From assembly GCF_003781945.1 (NCBI RefSeq), contig NZ_RJJW01000004.1, positions 278,486-342,485 of the forward strand: a stretch of 64,000 bases of DNA, in the 5' to 3' direction. The DNA comes from Halorubrum sp. CSM-61. GTDB lineage: Archaea > Halobacteriota > Halobacteria > Halobacteriales > Haloferacaceae. The notes under the pieces were generated by a model, which had not been told where the DNA came from, did no database searches, and saw only the letters and a program-made list of their open reading frames with translations. Both the position numbers and the translations under genes were made by a program. Position 1 is the stretch's first letter. Every line of letters starts with the position of its first letter. Below are positions 62,154 through 64,000 of this stretch, one piece after another.

Positions 62154-63353
62154 ATGCGAGACAGGTACGTCATCGCGATGGCCCTGCTCGTGGCGACCGC
62201 CCTCGTGGGCGGCGTCGCGGGCCCGGCCGCGGGCGCACAGCCGACGATTGAGACGACGGAGACCCCGACCGCGCACGCGGCCGACGGGCCGAGCCTCCAC
62301 CAGACGGACGGCGACGACACCGCCAGCTGCGAGTTTCCCGTCGAGCTGACGGACGCCACGGGGACGACGATCACGCTCGAGGAGCGCCCCGAGCGGATCA
62401 CGACGATCAACCCGTCGGCCGCCCAGACGCTCTGGGAGATCGGCGCGCAAGACCGGGTCGTCGGCGTGACGCAGTACGCCGCCTACCTCGACGGCGCGGA
62501 CGAGAAGACGGACGTCTCGGCCGAGGGGCTGGGCGTCAGCGTCGAGCGCGTGGTCGACACCGATCCGGACCTCGTGCTCGCGCCGAACGCCTCGGCCGGA
62601 CAGGTCGCGGACCTCCGCGAGCAGAACCTCACGGTGTACCACTTCCCCGCCGCGACCTCGGTCGAGGACATCGCGGAGAAGACGGAGACGACCGGGCGAC
62701 TCGTCGGGAGCTGCGAGGCCGCCGCCGAGACGAACGCGGAGATGAACCAGGCGGTGGCGGACGTGGAGAACCGGACCGCCGACTTCGACCGCCCCGCCGC
62801 GCTGTACCCGCTCGGCGACGGGTTCGTCGCGGGCGGCAACACGTTCATCGACGAGATCATGCGGATCGGCGGCACCGACAACGTCGCCGCCGCGGAGGGC
62901 GACGGCTACCCGCAGCTCTCGAACGAGGTCATCCTCCAGACCGACCCCGAACTGATCCTCGTCACCGACCCCGAGGCGCCGATTCTCGACGAGGAACCGT
63001 ACGCCAGCACGACCGCTGGCGTCGAGGGGAACTACGTCGTGATGAACGTGAACTACCTCAATCAGCCCGCCCCGCGGAGCGTGATCGAGTCGACGGAGAC
63101 GCTCGCGACCGCGGTCGAGGAGCTGCAGACGGAAGGCGAGGGGACCGCGGACGGTGAGAACGGGACGAGCGACGGCGAGGACGGAGCGACCGACGGCGAG
63201 GACGGAGCGACCGACGGCGAGGACGGGACGAGCGACGGTGAGGACGGAACGAGCGACGGAAACGACGGCTCGGAGAGCCAAGCGCCCGGGTTCGGCGTCG
63301 TGACCGCCCTGATCGCGGCGATCGCGGCGGCGCTGATCGCGCGGCGACAGTAG
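62154..63353 (+). CDS. btuF: Corrinoid/siderophore-binding protein with PGF-CTERM anchor
   Basis: A 399-residue protein. A Sec-type signal peptide is at residues 1-28 (ending AAGAQ). The periplasmic-binding-protein fold (BtuF/FhuD type) covers about 60-325, with ERPERITTINPSAAQTLWEIGAQD and PQLSNEVILQTDPELILVTD. A low-complexity Gly/Asp/Glu/Thr repeat (about 330-372) follows. The C-terminus has APGFGVVTALIAAIAAALIARRQ, the PGF-CTERM signal for archaeosortase processing and lipid anchoring. The start at 62154 was chosen by its signal peptide. The protein is divergent from btuCD. Confidence 0.93.
   Translation: MRDRYVIAMALLVATALVGGVAGPAAGAQPTIETTETPTAHAADGPSLHQTDGDDTASCEFPVELTDATGTTITLEERPERITTINPSAAQTLWEIGAQDRVVGVTQYAAYLDGADEKTDVSAEGLGVSVERVVDTDPDLVLAPNASAGQVADLREQNLTVYHFPAATSVEDIAEKTETTGRLVGSCEAAAETNAEMNQAVADVENRTADFDRPAALYPLGDGFVAGGNTFIDEIMRIGGTDNVAAAEGDGYPQLSNEVILQTDPELILVTDPEAPILDEEPYASTTAGVEGNYVVMNVNYLNQPAPRSVIESTETLATAVEELQTEGEGTADGENGTSDGEDGATDGEDGATDGEDGTSDGEDGTSDGNDGSESQAPGFGVVTALIAAIAAALIARRQ
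63144..63264 (+). repeat. 21-bp tandem repeats in the 3' part of btuF
   Basis: About five to six units of GACGGCGAGGACGG(A/G)(A/C)CGA plus C or G (21 bp) encode TSDGEDG or ATDGEDG. They form a flexible spacer between the binding domain and the membrane anchor. Confidence 0.85.
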
Positions 63354-63544
63354 ACAGTATTCCGACGAGTGCCGTCGCCTATTCGGTCTCCGGGCGCTCC
63401 GAATTAACGACTAACCGATCGGACGAGACCGACCGGCGCGCTCGAAGCGGATTTTCAACCGATCACCATCTGAAACGACCGGCCGCAATAGAGTGATTTC
63501 TGATCGATAGCGGGAGTACGTGAATCACTGTGACAGTGCGGTTG

Positions 63545-63840
63545 TTTATAAGTGATCGACGACTCTGGGGTGAACACTTCCAAAGCCCCAGCCGCTGAGG
63601 GCGGCGCACGCTCGCTGCGCTCCTCAGTCGTTCGCTCTACTCACTCCTTGCGGTGCTTGCGTCGCCTGCGCCGCCCTCAGCGACTGCCCCTTTGAGTCCC
63701 ACCCCGCCCGCAACCGCACCGCAGCCTCACACCTCCCCAGCCTCGTCGCTGGCGGCTATCGCCGCCAGAGACTCCCTCGCACGCGCTCCTCGCGCCCTGC
63801 GGGCGCTCGGAGGCGCGCGCCACCGCACTTCATTTATAAA
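63545..63840 (+). repeat. Structured dispersed repeat, copy C
   Basis: A copy of about 296 bp lying between btuF and the IS6-type transposase gene. TTTATAAG is at 63545-63552, and GGTGAA follows 16 bp later. Stem 1 has arms 63590-63608 and 63667-63685 (19 bp with one mismatch). CCCCTTTGAGTCCCACCCC follows. Stem 2 is CTGGCGGC/GCCGCCAG (63749-63756 and 63761-63768). Stem 3 lies at 63783-63815. It ends GCGCGCGCCACCGC and TTTATAAA. The rest of the gap, 63354-63544 and 63841-63903, has no gene visible. 63354-63544 is comparatively AT-rich. Confidence 0.85.
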
Positions 63841-63903
63841 CAATCGTCGCCGTCGCTCGGTCGCGTTAAGTTAGAGGATGAGGCGGACGATTTCTGAGTG
63901 TCT

Positions 63904-64000
63904 ATGACAGAATTCGACCGCCTCAGCGAACGTATCGCCTGGATCGACTTGTCGTTTGTGGAGCGAGATCGAACGCCGCGCTGGGCGATTGAAGTAGGGA
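63904..64000 (+). CDS. IS6-family transposase, N-terminus only (window ends)
   Basis: The visible 32 residues, MTEFDRLSERIAWIDLSFVE then RDRTPRWAIEVG, match the start of haloarchaeal IS6-type transposases, where an IDLxFVExxxTP pattern precedes the winged-helix part. The rest, with the DDE catalytic domain, is beyond the window. The left terminal inverted repeat should be in the 60 bp before the ATG but cannot be confirmed without the right end. Confidence 0.75.
   Translation, partial: MTEFDRLSERIAWIDLSFVERDRTPRWAIEVG

Overview
The window looks like chromosome of a halophilic archaeon, most likely Halorubrum or a close relative. The base composition is very GC-rich and the proteins are strongly acidic. 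There are archaeal ribosomal proteins L31e, L39e and L18a/L20a, translation factors eIF2-beta and eIF6, and SBDS. Tat lipoproteins, a PGF-CTERM surface protein and short A/T-rich TATA elements just upstream of start codons also fit. The genus is inferred from overall resemblance and was not tested by a search.

Layout. 1-5.1 kb: the end of an XPD-like helicase, a small zinc-finger protein, a decayed M24 peptidase remnant, eIF2-beta, a TnpB-only insertion element and the initiator tRNA-Met. 5.2-13.4 kb: an acyl-CoA ligase, then a reverse-strand translation and secretion cluster (L39e, L31e, eIF6, L18a/L20a, prefoldin alpha, FtsY) interrupted by a two-gene ABC exporter, then an M20 deacylase. 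13.4-14.8 kb: msrA flanked by two oppositely oriented copies of a roughly 300-bp structured repeat. 14.8-21.5 kb: lumazine synthase, an aminotransferase, a universal stress protein, GatCA and CoaBC. 21.6-30.9 kb: a nine-gene Mrp-type cation/proton antiporter operon in which almost every gene overlaps the next. 31-38.8 kb: an ASPIC/VCBS beta-propeller protein, SBDS, a YbaK-like deacylase, a Znu-type zinc/manganese importer and small genes. 38.8-53.6 kb: a thioesterase, a DUF151 nuclease-like protein, a membrane winged-helix regulator, TraB, an M50 protease, PurM, a PAPS-reductase-like PP-loop protein, a phosphodiesterase, a GAF-HTH regulator, HtpX with a coupled beta-propeller lipoprotein, and AglM. 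53.6-59.2 kb: a ZIP transporter, a PemK-like toxin with a winged-helix partner, AroC, enoyl-CoA hydratase, a DUF6653-like protein and Hpt. 59.2-64 kb: a decayed tnpB, the BtuCD/BtuF corrinoid importer, a third repeat copy and the start of an IS6-type transposase.

Most of the window is housekeeping sequence. The signal that no annotated gene explains is the dispersed repeat at 13431-13741, 14459-14757 and 63545-63840, with a truncated copy at 14402-14458. It has conserved linkers, and hairpin arms that differ between copies while still pairing. It starts with a TATA-like box at a nearly fixed distance from a conserved GGTGAA. This suggests a structured non-coding RNA or a hairpin-based mobile element.
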